From Sialis fuliginosa (Eukaryota > Arthropoda > Insecta > Megaloptera > Sialidae): 64,000 nt of DNA. Where the stretch lies: positions 11,886,993 to 11,950,992 of the forward strand of contig OY540814.1 of assembly GCA_961205875.1 (NCBI GenBank), written 5' to 3'. The notes below the pieces were generated by a model. It saw only the letters and a program-made list of their open reading frames with translations. It was not told the origin of the DNA and made no database searches. Positions 1-13,100 of this stretch are shown piece by piece; the stretch's first letter is position 1; every line of letters starts with the position of its first letter. The position numbers were made by a program, and so were the translations under genes.

Positions 1-1161
1 AACCAAATGATCCAAGAAAAGTTCTTGTCAAAAGATTGGCTCTCTGTGTGGACGGAAGGGATGATGTAATATTGGAGCTTACTGGAGATATTAGCAAATT
101 GAAGAAAGAAACGTTTACCATTAAAGAAGGTGTTAGTTATCGTATTCGTATTGATTTTATAGTACAACGTGAAATTGTTCACGGATTGAAATATGTACAA
201 AAAACCTACAAAATGGGCCTTCCCGGTGAGTGTTTATGTTTTAAAAAATTATAGTTCAGAGTATATATAATTAATTTCTTTGTTCTTTGCTTCTATCAGG
301 ATTGTCTGATCCTGGTAAGTTTAATACATGTAATGATTCTTTAAATTTAATTAGTAATGTGTACAATGTATACAAACTTATAATGTTATTCAACAGACCT
401 GTTTTATATTATCTTATTGTATTGTCCTTGCATATATCATTGAAGCTTTATTTGGAAGTTTGTGAAATATTTTATGCTGTTTCATCCATTTATTGAATAT
501 TCATATGCATAACTGCATTATTAATCTGAGTATACTTGACAAATTTAAACTACTGTATATTATGAAATGATATTTAATTAACATTATTAATTATAATTAA
601 ACATTTATAAAATCATACTCGATGTGCCCTAATCAAACGCAGGTATATCTGATTTGAGATAATTGATTAAAAAATCAATACGAGCAATTACACAAAAAAA
701 TCAACAAAAAATTAAATTACTCACCTTGGCTTGTAACCCTGGTGGAATTGATTCGTCATATTTTGACAAAATATTTTAAAACTGACAAATTATATATCTT
801 GTAGTCAATGGCAAATATTAACAGAAGCTAACAGAAAACGGTCTAAAAATAATGTAATTTGTTAGATTTTGTCAAAATCTGAATTTTGATTTCTAACATA
901 TCTACAATGAAATTTTCACAATAAAATATCATGCTAACATAATTATATCTGTAATATTTAGTGGATAAAATGACACACATGGTCGGATCGTATCCTCCAA
1001 AAGATGAGCTTCAGTCGTACACGACTCCTTCTGAAGATGCACCTGCTGGTCTTATGGCGCGTGGCTCATACACTGTACATTCTTTGTTTACTGATGATGA
1101 TAAAAATGAACATCTTAAATGGGAATGGACGTTTGAGATCAAAAAAGACTGGAAAGATTAA
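1..1161 (+). CDS. RhoGDI: Rho GDP-dissociation inhibitor (3' part of gene)
   Basis: RhoGDI binds prenylated Rho-family GTPases in the cytosol, holds them GDP-bound and extracts them from membranes. Two exons are visible. The first runs from the window edge to 225 (frame begins at base 3) and ends at a GTGAGT donor. The second runs 962-1161 after a TTTAG acceptor; the split glycine/valine codon keeps the frame. The encoded segment is the C-terminal immunoglobulin-like fold: an LTGD stretch, KYVQKTYK, MVGSYPPK, APAGLMARGSY, and the near-invariant ending WEWTFEIKKDWKD before TAA. The N-terminal regulatory arm and first exon(s) lie left of the window. The intron (226-961) holds nothing else I recognise. 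The identity is firm because the last 65 residues match the family end to end. Confidence 0.93.
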
Positions 1162-2815
1162 TCTCCAATTTTTATGAACAACAACTACGGTCAGTAATTT
1201 TAAGTTTCAACTGTTCTTTTTATTTAATGATCAGTGCTTGAAATGAGACAGAATTTTATTTTGTTATCTATCCGCAAAAAAAAAACGCCCTTAATTAAAG
1301 TATTTCTTTCTTTCTAATTATGTATAAGTTTATTATCTTAACTAGTTCATTTCAAGTATGATTTACAGGGTGAAGAAATAAGATCAGACATAATCATTAT
1401 TTGTTCTTCGTAATTTTTTTCTCAAATTGATAGTTTCCGAGTAATTTTTTTTTTTTGTAAATTAAGATATTGTATTAAAAAATATAGGGTTCTGTTTAAA
1501 TGAAAAAGTTGACCTTGATGAGGTCTTCAAAGATCGTCCCAAGGTCACATGAATATTAAATATCTAATAGTTTTTTAAACTCGAAAATTTTTACAAATAA
1601 CTTAATTGGAGGTCTGATATTTTTTTATCATTCTGTTTATAGATATAGTTTTTTATGTTTAATATCAATCTACTTTTATTGAAGCAAAATTCTTATAAAT
1701 CTTAATTTTCAGGTATGTTCAATGATTCAAACATACATTTCAAAAAAAAGGCTTTCATGTAAAATAAAAACAAATGCCGCTTTCATTTTTTATTGTTCTA
1801 TTTAATAATTTTATACACTTTTGCATTTAAAATTGATTGCTGTCTTTTTTCCTCAACAGCAAGTTTCAGTTTTATTATTAATATATTTCTGTATTATACT
1901 AATATTAAATGCATGCTAAGATATACAAAAATGCCAAAATTATCAGGGAATCAAAAATATTGCAATAATTTTTTAATACTTTGGCTATAATGTGTATTTA
2001 ATATGAGAAAATATATTGGAAGATTTTTGTTGAAAAAAGACTTATTATACATACCAAATTAAAATTATAAATATTATATAGGTAGTTCAGGAAAAGCATT
2101 TAAAGATTTACAAATTATAGTATTAAAAACAAAAAAAAAACAGTATTCATTTTGTATTAACAGAAATAACGTGTTTATTTCTTAAAAACCATTGAATAAA
2201 TAAGCTCTTGACTTATCATTTTAAGTTACGTCTTAATCTGAACTGTATTCAAAATGCGATTACAGAGGTTAAACATAATACAAATGTCATTTCCATAAAT
2301 ATATCTTTAACCCAATAACATCTGAACTATCTATGTATCTCTTAGTCATAAAAAAACTAGTTTGAGCGTAGAGGTACCCTAAGTGCAATTTCATAAACTT
2401 ATCAAATATCTTGCTTCTTGCGATATATTAAATGTTAATAACTGCAGTGTTATATATTTCAATTTTCAGTGTTTCTGTACTATCTTAAATATTATATATA
2501 TAAATATATATTAACAATCCTTCTTTTGAGTACTTCTATGTATTTTATGGTACTATTTTGTATTAAATATTGCATATTATATATATTGTAATAAAAATAA
2601 AATTGATTTTATGTACATTTTTCTTTCTTTTCGTTAATACTTAAAATATAATTTAATTTAACCTAGATGCTTTTTCAATCACAACCACCTAGTATTAGTC
2701 ATGGAGACCACAACAATATTTTACCTCTTAGAAAAGATGAGGGAAAATAATAAATAAAGATAATTTGTCTTTATTTTTTATTACATAAAATAGTCTATTG
2801 ACAATGTTATTTTTG
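1162..2815. other. RhoGDI 3'UTR and intergenic DNA
   Basis: No coding exon is apparent. The stretch is very AT-rich and probably contains the RhoGDI 3'UTR. An AATAAA-rich run near 2590-2600 is the best polyadenylation candidate. RhoGDI (+) and the next gene (-) converge here. The short open frames are not conserved-looking. Confidence 0.5.
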
Positions 2816-2819
2816 TTAA

Positions 2820-3281
2820 GGGTCTATTCTACTTCTTCGGGTCAACAAAATTAATTTTTTTTCTTTTTTTTTTTCGAAAACTGCATGAAATTTTGGCAGT
2901 GATTTTCGCAAAATAGTAACAAATATAGTTTTTTTTCACACTTATTGGGTTAAAAACAATACATAAAATGAAAGTTTTTTAATAATTGAGGTATCGGTGA
3001 TAGCCATGTATGTGCTGAATGTGCCTCAAATTTCAGACTGATTGGACAAATAGTTTTTGCGCAATCACCTGCGCCAGGTGCAAAAATATCGTTTTGAGAA
3101 AAATGCTTTTAAGCGTCGAGCTCGCACATAAAGCATCACTATTTTGGCACGCTGTACTAAGTTAAGTATGTAGAAATGGACTGTATCGACCGTTGGATAT
3201 GATTTCTGTAGATAAATTCTGTCGAAAGAAGAAATTAAAAAAAATAATAATTTTTCTGATCCGAAGAAGTAGAATAGCCCC
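2820..3281. mobile_element. TTAA-flanked MITE (462 bp)
   Basis: Terminal inverted repeats of about 24 bp (GGGTCTATTCTACTTCTTCG at left; the complement of GGGGCTATTCTACTTCTTCG at right) are framed by TTAA on both sides (2816-2819 and 3282-3285). TTAA duplications are known for piggyBac and Kolobok superfamilies. No transposase is encoded. The element lies 13 bp beyond the stop codon of the cyclase-family gene, so it probably forms part of that gene's 3'UTR. Confidence 0.8.
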
Positions 3282-3297
3282 TTAAATGAATAGAAAT

Positions 3298-4322
3298 TTA
3301 ATTTTTGGTAGAATTAACTAGAGCAAAAACTCTACAAGGCCCTCCAGAACCAGTTTCAATCTTCATCGGTAGAATTATAAGAATAAATCCCCTTGCTGTA
3401 AAAATAAATATAATTTAATAATTATTATCATTTCTATATTACCTACATATTAGATAATTTATTAAAAAACATTTACCAGGTAATTCGTCTGGAATGTTCA
3501 AATTTTCAATACCATATATATTATTCTTATATAATACACGATGAGAAATAAAATCTTTGCTACTGCCTGGGTCTATTGAAGCTGTATCAATACCTACTCC
3601 GTAAACTTTATTTTTAGATGTAATCCATTGACTAGCTTCATGTGAGATACCTGAATATTTTGATATGAATAAAATAGCTAATTAATTGTATTATTTTTTT
3701 TTTAAATAATCAATTATTTACCAGGAAATCTCTTTCCGTTACTTTCTTTAGTAAATCCATAATAAGCGGTTTCGTTATGATAATATTTTGACCATCCAAA
3801 TTTAACTAGTATAACACACTTATCTGGTAATGGGCCATTTACTTTTTCCCAATTTTGTAGATGAGAAACAGTTAAAGTTGGTTCTGGATTGTGTTCTAAG
3901 GTATCTCGTAAATCTATTACAACTCCTAAAAAATATTTAATGTTCTTTAATACGATTTCAAATAAAAAAATTAAGATATATTAATATCTACCTTCGATTA
4001 TTAATCTGTCTAATGGAATTTCGTTTACCTTCCATCCATTTTCATTGAAATGATAAGGCGCATCAAAATGTGTTCCTCCGTGTTCACTTGTGCAAAAATC
4101 ATTAGAGCTATACCTGATTTATAAAAATTTATAAATCAATCAATGCTTTACGATTTTATTAAATAATTACCAATAAGTATCTCTAAACTCTGCAATTTGA
4201 TTTACCATCTTGAAAGGAGTTGTATTTGACCAATGAATTGTTTGGTTGTTGAAACTCCAAGTTAAATCAAAAACTTGGTGCGATAATATCCCAAGAACAT
4301 TTATAAAAAGTTTAGTATCCAT
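3298..4322 (-). CDS. Cyclase-family hydrolase (kynurenine formamidase-like), complete
   Basis: Five exons on the minus strand: 4171-4322, 3992-4113, 3722-3925, 3477-3650 and 3298-3395. They join in phase into 249 residues plus TAA. All borders are GT..AG. The protein carries the metal-binding signature of the PF04199 cyclase family at residues 60-73 (SEHGGTHFDAPYHF: H62, H66 and D68, with the catalytic-type H72). The family's central GVVIDLRDT and GVGIDTASIDPG segments follow, then a C-terminal ILPMKIETGSGGP. Relatives include N-formylkynurenine formamidase of tryptophan breakdown and isatin hydrolase; the substrate cannot be told from sequence. The start chosen is the only in-frame ATG of exon 1. 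No convincing signal peptide is seen, although many arthropod relatives are secreted. Confidence 0.88.
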
Positions 4323-4944
4323 TTTTAGTTTTCAGTTTTGATACATACTAAAGCTATCTTTTTCAATTTACTTTATAACTATTCAAGAAATACCCTAGAA
4401 CTATAATCTTATAAAAATATTTGTAGGTCAAAGTTGTAAAGTATGTACATGCATGAGCGTAGCCAGGATTTTATTCAGGGGGGGGCAAAATGTTTTTTTT
4501 AAACCGATTTAGTCAGCATGTTTCACTTAGGACTCCGAAGTAAAGGGTGGGGAGGCTGAAACAGATGATAGTTTAACTTTTTGTGTGTTGAAGAGCAAAA
4601 AAAGTTCTCACATTATTATTATGGTAACCTAATTTAACATGTTTTATTAAAAATATTTTTCAATAAAAAATCTTTTCAATGGGCCTCAAATTTTTTGCGC
4701 CTCGGCCTTCGAAATGTGTAAGTACGGCTCTGATAAATGGGCGTAGTATTAGGAGTTTTATAATATTATATTATTTTAATTTAGAAAGAAGAAAATATAT
4801 ACAAAAATATTTAAAAATGTTTTTATTTGCAAATGTTTATAAAATAAAATAGTACATTAAACAAAATTATTTAAAAACTATGTTATAAAATAATAATATT
4901 ATTAAAAAACACTAAGTATACAATATATATGTTAATATCATTAC
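4323..4944. other. Intergenic, with degenerate dispersed repeat
   Basis: Roughly 4444-4745 resembles old dispersed-repeat DNA: a GCGTAGCCAGGATTTT start, then a G-run at 4481-4488. No clear ends or target duplication could be found. The remainder is AT-rich and holds the presumed 3'UTR of the cyclin gene (minus strand). Confidence 0.35.
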
Positions 4945-6277
4945 CTACATAAAAAAATCTATAGCTCTCGGTTTAATGTAAGATACTTTACTGAACTTTG
5001 ATTTTTTATATTTTTGATTCACTGCTTGTGCAAACGACGTAGGAGATTTTTTAAATGTATTTTGTTGTTTGGTAATTATCGGTGATAATTCTTTCAAAGA
5101 ATATCCAGTAGATAAATTCAAAGATCTTGTCCAAATGTCTGGTTCATTGAGTGTATATCGTGCCAAGGCAATTGAAGATGCAGCAATTTGTGATGGTAGA
5201 TAGTTATTAAAATAGTTGCCTTCCACCAGAGTCAGCTCTGAAAGATACTGAAACAAATGATTACTTTATAAGCTATCTTTATAAAATAAACCTGCGATTT
5301 CTAAAGAAAATAAGTACATTAACTCATTCTTTACTGGCTATATAATATTTGTATGTGCAATATTTATAATAATGATTTTTAATGAACAGTAGAGAATGTG
5401 TTAAACAAATTACTATTATACTGAGAAAAATTACCAATGCAAGATTAAAAACGTGTTTGTCAAATTTGTTATTCAAACAGAAATCTAATATAAAATTACA
5501 ACTTGTCGGGGTAGTAAGTTTAAATTCAAGATGTTTTAGAATAGTCATTTCCATTTTTAATAATTGTTCAATCGTATAAGTGTCGTCTGTAAGATCAATA
5601 TATTCCTTGGAAGTAGGTGAATATACTTCTTCCACTTTTACAGCTATCATTAAAGCAGATATACCGAGTAGCTGTAATTTAGCTTTTGTTATTATAATTC
5701 TACTAAGAAATCTATCTATGTACGCAGTCGTTAGATGTAAAGTTAGTGTACTTAATTGGTATTCCTCTGTAACGGAAACCAACCAATCGATAAGAATTGA
5801 ACGCATTTTATTTGTAATATTTGGCTGGTCTGTCATATAATTCTTTCTTGCTCTGGTTTCCAGTTCTAGATTACGTAAATATTTATATATATCATCTCTA
5901 TAGTCTTCGATCAAGGTAAGTGAAACAGATAAGTTATCGGCTAGTCCAACATGTGAAAACCAGTCTAACAATCCTTGTGGGTATTTAATACGTTCACTTT
6001 CCTTTTTTTGTACTATATGTGGTTTTATAAGATTTATTTGTAATGAAAAAGATGATTTTGTAGCATAATTTGTATGTTTAGTATTTGATGGCTGATATTC
6101 ATGAATATTTTTTGAAAGCATAGATATGGTTATTAAAGGTTCCCGTATTTTATTATTTTGCTTTTTAGTATTTACTGAATTATACTTTTTGAACTGTTGT
6201 ATGTTTTCACATCTATTTTCTTTGTGAGTTTTATTTTTTTCTCTTTTTTGATCCTCATGTACCTTGAACGGTGCCAT
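4945..6277 (-). CDS. CycA: Cyclin A
   Basis: Cyclin A activates CDK1/CDK2 in S phase and G2. Two exons, 5435-6277 (281 codons) and 4945-5247 (101 codons with stop), join in phase 0 to give 381 residues. Residues 19-21 are KEN, and RxxL at 45-48 could be a destruction box; both are mitotic degradation signals. The first cyclin box starts with MRSILIDWLV at 158-167, the MRAIL-type hydrophobic docking patch. EEYQL, YIDRFLS and KVEEVYSP follow. The second exon gives the C-terminal cyclin box (YLSELTLVEG, YLPSQIAASSIALARY) and the A-type ending KYKKSKFSKVS. The 17-residue run following residue 281 in the open frame is intronic: the GTAATT donor at 5433-5434 fits the downstream TTTCAG acceptor. Cyclin A is preferred over B because of the box sequences and the C-terminal tail. 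Confidence 0.92.
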
Positions 6278-7178
6278 TTTCTAAAATATAAATATATATT
6301 AAAATAACATAATTATTTATTACTACCCTTATTACCTTTGATAAAATAGTAAAAATTTAAAGTATAAAAAATAATTTATTTAAAATATGCCACTTTTAGA
6401 TGTTCAGATATTTCATATCTAGATTGAAATAAATAATATAATAATATTAATAGTCTCAACAAGTATTATCTTTAATATAATTACTTAAATTTGATTAAAC
6501 TTGTTTAATTTTAATGTGAATAAACTAATTTGTACTACTGTATATAAATATTAGAATTTGTAAATAATTTCTTCTAACATTTAACAATATCGTGTTTATT
6601 ATTATATTAAACTTTGTAACATTTAATCATGTTTAATAATATCTAATTATATTTTTTCAATAAAATACACGTATAATTAGTAGGTATTAATATTATAAAT
6701 TTAAATTAAATTTACCGCTTTATTTTGTTGTTGGCATCCTGATGTTAATTTCATATTTTATGTAACCTGTTCATAACTTCATATCCATCATAGCCAACGG
6801 CAAAATGGTATAGTCCCCACAGTTTTCACCATGAGTATGTAATTCCGTCATAATCGTCAAGTAACTTTTGAAATCTAATGTGGTGTTACTGAAACACTAA
6901 TTTATGGTTATTCGCTTTGTCAGTGTTGCAAACTTTTTTTTATTGATTGAGTGCCACTGCGGGGCTGCCATTTTTGTATATCAATACATATTGTAATGTA
7001 CATACTACGAAATGTGTGAAAGTGAATATAATACTTGAGTTTTATTATTAATTAGTGTTTATTTTTGTGTTCCAACATTTATTTTACTTTAAAAATTATA
7101 AATAATTTTACAGTATTGATAAAAACGTAAAGCATTTAAACGGAATGAAAAAAGCTGTGTTTCCTGCATTAAAGAGAT
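6278..7178. promoter_or_regulatory. Divergent promoter region of cyclin A and RBBP6
   Basis: About 0.9 kb separates the cyclin A start (minus) from the RBBP6 start (plus), with no other gene. It must hold both 5'UTRs and both transcription starts, unless there are unseen non-coding exons. It is AT-rich except for a small GC-richer patch near 6950-6975. No specific factor site was identified. Confidence 0.55.
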
Positions 7179-10100
7179 ATGTCTGTACATTATAAATTTA
7201 AGTCTTCATTAGAATATGATACAGTTACATTTGATGGACTACATATTTCTGTCGGGGACTTAAAAAAGGCTATTGTTCAACAAAAACGGATTGGAAAAAA
7301 TACAGACTTTGATCTACAAATAACAAATGCACAAACTAAAGAAGGTACCTACCTAATTTTAATAATTCTGTCTGAAGTTTGTGGTTTTTTCTACGAAAAA
7401 AAATCAGAAAACTATCAATATTCAAGATTCCTCAATAAATCTCATAAAATCTTTAAATAACATATACAACTGCTCTAATTTAAAAAATAGTATCTTGTAA
7501 ATGACTGCTAGCTTTTGTTATCTAATTCTTTATTTGCTCTTACGTAGTGAAAATGTAAAAAAACATATTTACATATTTTTAAACAAAAGAAATTATTAAT
7601 ATTAACTACATTTTTATAGTTTATTCCGATGAAATCACATTAATACCAAAAAATACATCGCTGATTATTGCCCGCGTGCCCTTATCGGCGCAAGCCAGCA
7701 AAAATCGTGGACAATGGCCAGACGGGACAGCTCCTGGTTTTGGCATGAACGTTCGGGTTGACGATGAGACTGGAGCCCCATTAAGTAAAGCAGTTGACCT
7801 TTCGCGTTTAGATGCTCCAGAAGAAGATAAAATTCGTGCAATGATGACGCAAAGTACACAAGATTATGATCCTAGCAAGTAAGATATATTTCAGTAATTG
7901 TATCAAAGTTTTTATAATAATAATTACAAAAATTATAAATATTGTACAGATAAACTGGTTTGTTTTTGAGTTTAATAATGTAAGATTGCAAATTATGTGA
8001 AAAATATTGTTACTAATAACCATGATGCGGTAATGCAGTGAAAAATGTATAATACAAAGTACAAAGTGGTGAGGATTAAAATATTTTCTCATTGAAGGTT
8101 TTTATGTAAATAGAAATATTTATTGATAGAAATTTCATGTAAAACAATTTCTTTATAAACATTTTTCACTACACTTGGTTTACCTTGTGTTTAAATAAAA
8201 AGTTACTTGTTAATTATCTTTTGGCAAGAATGAACATAGACTATAAGTGTATATATGCACCGATATGAATACAACTATCCTTGTTAGAGCAATTTCTGGG
8301 AGGCGAAGCTGGAGGTTATTTTAGTTTAAAACAAGAACTCAATATTTGCCGCAATGAACTGCTTTCATATACTATACATTTTATTCACATTGTCATAATA
8401 TGGGTGTGTATATATACTTATACTCGACGTTCATTTGCGGAAGGATAATTAACAAATACCAACAAAAAATTAATATAATAAATTTTATATCTGTATAATT
8501 ACAATTATGAAATTATTTTTATTCACGCTTGCATTATGTTCATTGAATAAATGAGGTTCAAAAATATGTAAGTAAATAGAACATTTAAATACTCAACATT
8601 TCTAAATAAACCATAGTTGAGTACCATCTGTTTGATGTATTTGATACAGATTTTTTTTTTTAATTACAGTTATACTTTGGTTAATGAAGTATATACAATT
8701 TATAACATTAAATATATTTTATTATCAATGTCTAAGCTTTTTGTTTGATATTTATTTTTTCATTTAAATAATGAGTTTTTGTTAATCGAAGTTCATAAAG
8801 CCTAAGGAAAAAATGATCAGATTATCTTAAGCTGTTCAGAGTTGCCTGATCTAGATAGATCAAATTGGATGAGATATCTAATTAGATCTGTTCCTATTTT
8901 CTCAGGGCTCATTTAAGTAAGGTTTCTAAAGTTTGCATCAATATATTATGGTTTTATCAAATCAGGGTTTTGAACCGAAAACCGGAAAAACCGTTATTTT
9001 TTACCGGAACGAAAACCGGAACCAAACAAAAAAAAAATCGTTTTTTTCGGTTTGGTACATGTTCAAATATGCGCGTTAACATAATCTTACTCCCCACTTC
9101 AGTTATTCAGGGCTATCATACAAGTAGGTACCATAAAATGTTCTAAATTATGGTAGAAAATCAATTTTTAATACAAATAAAAAAAAATTAAAATTAATCA
9201 CCTGGAGCTGAACCGAAAACCGGAAAAACCGTTATTATTTTCGGAACGAAAACCGGAACCAAACCGATATATATTTTTTTACTCCAACCGGAACGAAAAC
9301 CAAAACGAAAAAAATAACGGTTCAAAGCCCTGAATCAAATTATTATATTGGTTGTGAATGCAATTTGGCGTAACACTTAATAAAAATGTATTGTTACATA
9401 TATAATAATATATTATTATGATCATATTGAGAGGTGTAAGTAGATTTTTTTATACTTTCTTACTTTTGTACCTTTATTTGCAAAGCAGTTGATAGTTTAA
9501 CTGGAGGATCAACCTACTGTCACCTCTGATCATATTTATGTATTTTAAAATATGTTGTTCTTAACGGGAGCACGACAAAAGGCAGATATGGACAAAATAC
9601 CGACAAGGACAAAAGGTAGACATGGATAAAAGGCAGACATGGACAAAAGGCCGACAAGGACAAAAGACAGACTCTCGAAAGGCCGACATGGACAAAAGGC
9701 AGACACCCAAAAAACCCACATGATTATGAATTTACTTTTTAGAGTTCCGAAGAAACCCTATTAATCTCACTTTGTCGTCCGTCCGTCCTTTTCAGTCAAA
9801 GCAAAATATCTCGTAAACTATACAAGCTAAAAAATTTTTACTGAACATGTAAAATGATGATGACTTTTGAAAAAATAATTTTTCTGGGGAAGGGGGGGTT
9901 AAAGCAAGGCAAAAGATATATATTTTTTTACCAAGGCATGTGGCATGTCAAATTGCATAACCAAACCACTGAAATTTGTTTCTTTTCCTTATTTTTTCTA
10001 AATCAAAAATGGTGCCTACAGGAGGCTTTATAACAAATCTAAAAAAAAATTGTATATCAAGGCGTGTGGGGTATCAAAATGTAGATCTCAATCAATAGAA

Positions 10101-13100
10101 TTTGACCCTAATTTTTATAAATGGCGCCAGCAGGGGGCTCCAAGCAGTATATTATTTTATTTCCCCCTAACTCGGTAACTACTGGCTCAAAAATTTGAAA
10201 AAATATGGTAACCAGACTGGTGGGACTACCAACGACAAATACTAAAGTCAACAATATCATTTTAAATTTTGGAATAATAGGGAGGGACGTTATAGAATTT
10301 TTTATTTTTATTTTCATATTTAGGCATGTGGGGTGTCGAAATGTAAATCTCAATCAGTAAAATAATTTGTGTGTCTGCCTTTTGTTCATGTCTGCCTTTT
10401 GTCCACGTCTGCTTTTTGGATGTCTGCTTTTTGTCCATGTCGTCCTTTTTTCTGTCGGCCTTTTGTTCATGTCTGCCTTTTGTCCACGTCTGCCTTTTGT
10501 CCATGTCGGCCTTTTGGGATTCTGCCTTTTGTCGTAGACCCGTTTTTAACATGTGAATAGGTACATAAATTTGAACTATTGTTTTATTTTTAATTTAAAG
10601 TTATATGAAAATCCGAGGTGCCAATCAAATGGGAGAAGTACCGGCTAATTACAGATGTTTTAAATGTCATCAACCTGGTCATTGGATAAAAAATTGTCCC
10701 TTAGGTTTAAGTCAGGTAAATCTTGCACATATTTATAATGAAAGTAATTATATTACCTATAATGTTTTTTTTATAGGAACCTATAGAAATCAAAAAGAGT
10801 ACTGGGATTCCACGTAGTTTTATGGTTCCCGTTGAAGGTCCTATGGTACCAGGTGCCATGATGACTCCTACAGGACAATACGCTGTACCAGCATTAGACC
10901 AGTTAGTATTTGTGTTAATTTTAAATAACATTAAGTTGGGTTAGGTGTGATATTTCTTTAAATGATTTTATTTTGTTTTTAGCGAAGCATACAACAGTGA
11001 CGTTGCTGGTCGTGGAGGTCTTGTGGAGACCGAACAGCGTCCAGATATCCCCGATGATCTTCTTTGTACTATCTGTAAAGATCTTCTCACTGATGCTGTT
11101 ATGATACCATGTTGTGGAAATTCGTTTTGTGATGAATGTAAGTAGATGTTTTCTCTAATATTTGTAAGGGTTTCAGTAACCTGAACAGGGTATTTGACAG
11201 TATTAATAATTAATTATGAAATGTTGTAAAAAGTCTAGTATATGTTACTATAATATACAATCATGCCTTCAACATTTTATATACATTCTGAAATTAGAAG
11301 AGTTTATTATGTTTCAAAAAGAAAACTGCGAAAAATAATAGGTGGCGTATGGCATGTAAGAGTGCACGCGCACTGAAGTTGGCTGCAATTCACTACATCT
11401 CGAGATATGACGAGTGCGCACTCTAATAGCCCGCACACTCTGTATATTTGTTTTGTATGAAAATATTAAAGAAAAACATTTTATGTAACATTGTTTTTAT
11501 AATAAATAAATTGACAGTTAATTTAATAATATAATATAGGTAGATTAAACATTTACACACATATCATAGTACCGAATCAAATTCTATTGATTTATTCAAT
11601 TTCAAAATTTTGAAGGTAAACATCCCTTCATCATTTGGATTTTTTTGACGGAACCCATTATTTTGTATTGTATGTAATTCACCATATCCTTTGGTAACTG
11701 AAATCATAAAATCTTTTTTCAAAACAGATCACAAAATAAAGTAGTTTGCGATAACTTAACCTCAATTGTTGTTTTAATCGTTTGTTTACGCAATGAGTTT
11801 ATAAGTTTCACGTTTGTGACTTCAATGTAAAGTTGTGTAAAGTATTACTTTTATAATTTTTCAGGAGTACTTATCGAAGTACTTGCACATTGAGACACTA
11901 CACAGTAATAATAAGTAGACATTTTATGAAATTTATTCGAAGAAATTTAATAAATATCAAAACAAAACGTATATGTAGTTGCCAAAAACATTACTGACGT
12001 CACGCATACCAAGCGTTTTGGCAGGAAAATTTTCATTTGAATATAAAACTATTATTTTCAGCGTTTTTTCGGCATTATTTTGGAAAAAGAGAAACGCAAG
12101 TCCATATTACATTCATACGCATAACTTACAATGCATTTTAAAATTTAATCAAATACCCTATTATATGAACTGTAAGTATTAACGAGTAATAAATTTATAT
12201 AGGTATACGTACAATTCTATTGGAATCCGAGGATCACGAATGTCCCGATTGCCACGAGAAAGATATATCACCCGGAACGCTCATACCTAATAGGTATCTG
12301 CGTACTTCTGTAAGCAGTTTTCGCAACGAGACGGGCTATAGGAAACGTCAGCAGTATCGTCATATTCCAGAGAAACAACCGCAGCCTCCTGTGGAAAGTA
12401 CTACGACAGAACAAGTAGTTGAAAAAGCTCCCAAAATAGAGTTACCTGATTTTATTCCTCCTCCAAAGTAAGTGTATTATTGTGAAGTGATTAAATCCAA
12501 CACACTTTTTTGTCTGAATTTCTTACGAAGAGAGTGACGTTTTTTTTGATGTGTGATCTACTGATCTTATTAATGTATTTAATTGTTTTTTGTTTGGTAG
12601 CAATGACCCATCTATTATGAAGTTGAGTGAACCGATAACTCAGTTAGATCAAAAACCGGTGATATCAGAAGCTGACAGTACTGATCAAACAAAACAACAG
12701 TTTGATAAGAAAACAGAATCTAATGAACAGTCAGCGGACTCTAAAGTAGTTTTAACTGCACCGGCTACAACTAGCATTAAACCAGAATTTGAATTAGTTA
12801 AATCAGAAGTGGTTCGTGATAGTGGTAAGTGTTAAATGTTTTCTTATACTTATACTATACTATAATTAAATGTCTTGGTAGGTTTCTGAAATTCATGAAT
12901 GTTTGTATTAGGCCATTTAGAAATTAAAAAGAATGAAAGGAAATGATAAATTAATTATTGATATGAAAATTGTGGGAATAGTACATCACGATTTAGTAAA
13001 ATTAACAAAAAGTTTAAAATGCCAGAACATGTTATAAACATTAACACATTTTTTGAACAGCTCATGCACGAATTAATTATATGTTATTAAATTTATAAGA

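Larger units (their letters stand above)
7879..10600. other. RBBP6 intron 2, filled with repeats
   Basis: This intron separates the DWNN exons from the zinc-knuckle exon. Apart from the hAT element, the two inverted minisatellite blocks and the Harbinger-like repeat listed separately, 7879-8962 and 9333-9570 are AT-rich and show nothing I recognise. Confidence 0.6.

Noticed and set aside
287-496. Hydrophobic 69-residue frame in the RhoGDI intron
   Set aside because: It lies fully inside an intron with good borders and is a T-rich chance frame.
10369-10560. Overlapping cysteine-rich small proteins resembling toxins or metallothioneins
   Set aside because: They are translations of a 17-bp minisatellite in several frames; the cysteine pattern follows from the repeat unit.
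11369-11428. Possible tRNA or structured RNA in RBBP6 intron 5
   Set aside because: Only a single imperfect outer stem pairs; more likely a small inverted-repeat remnant.
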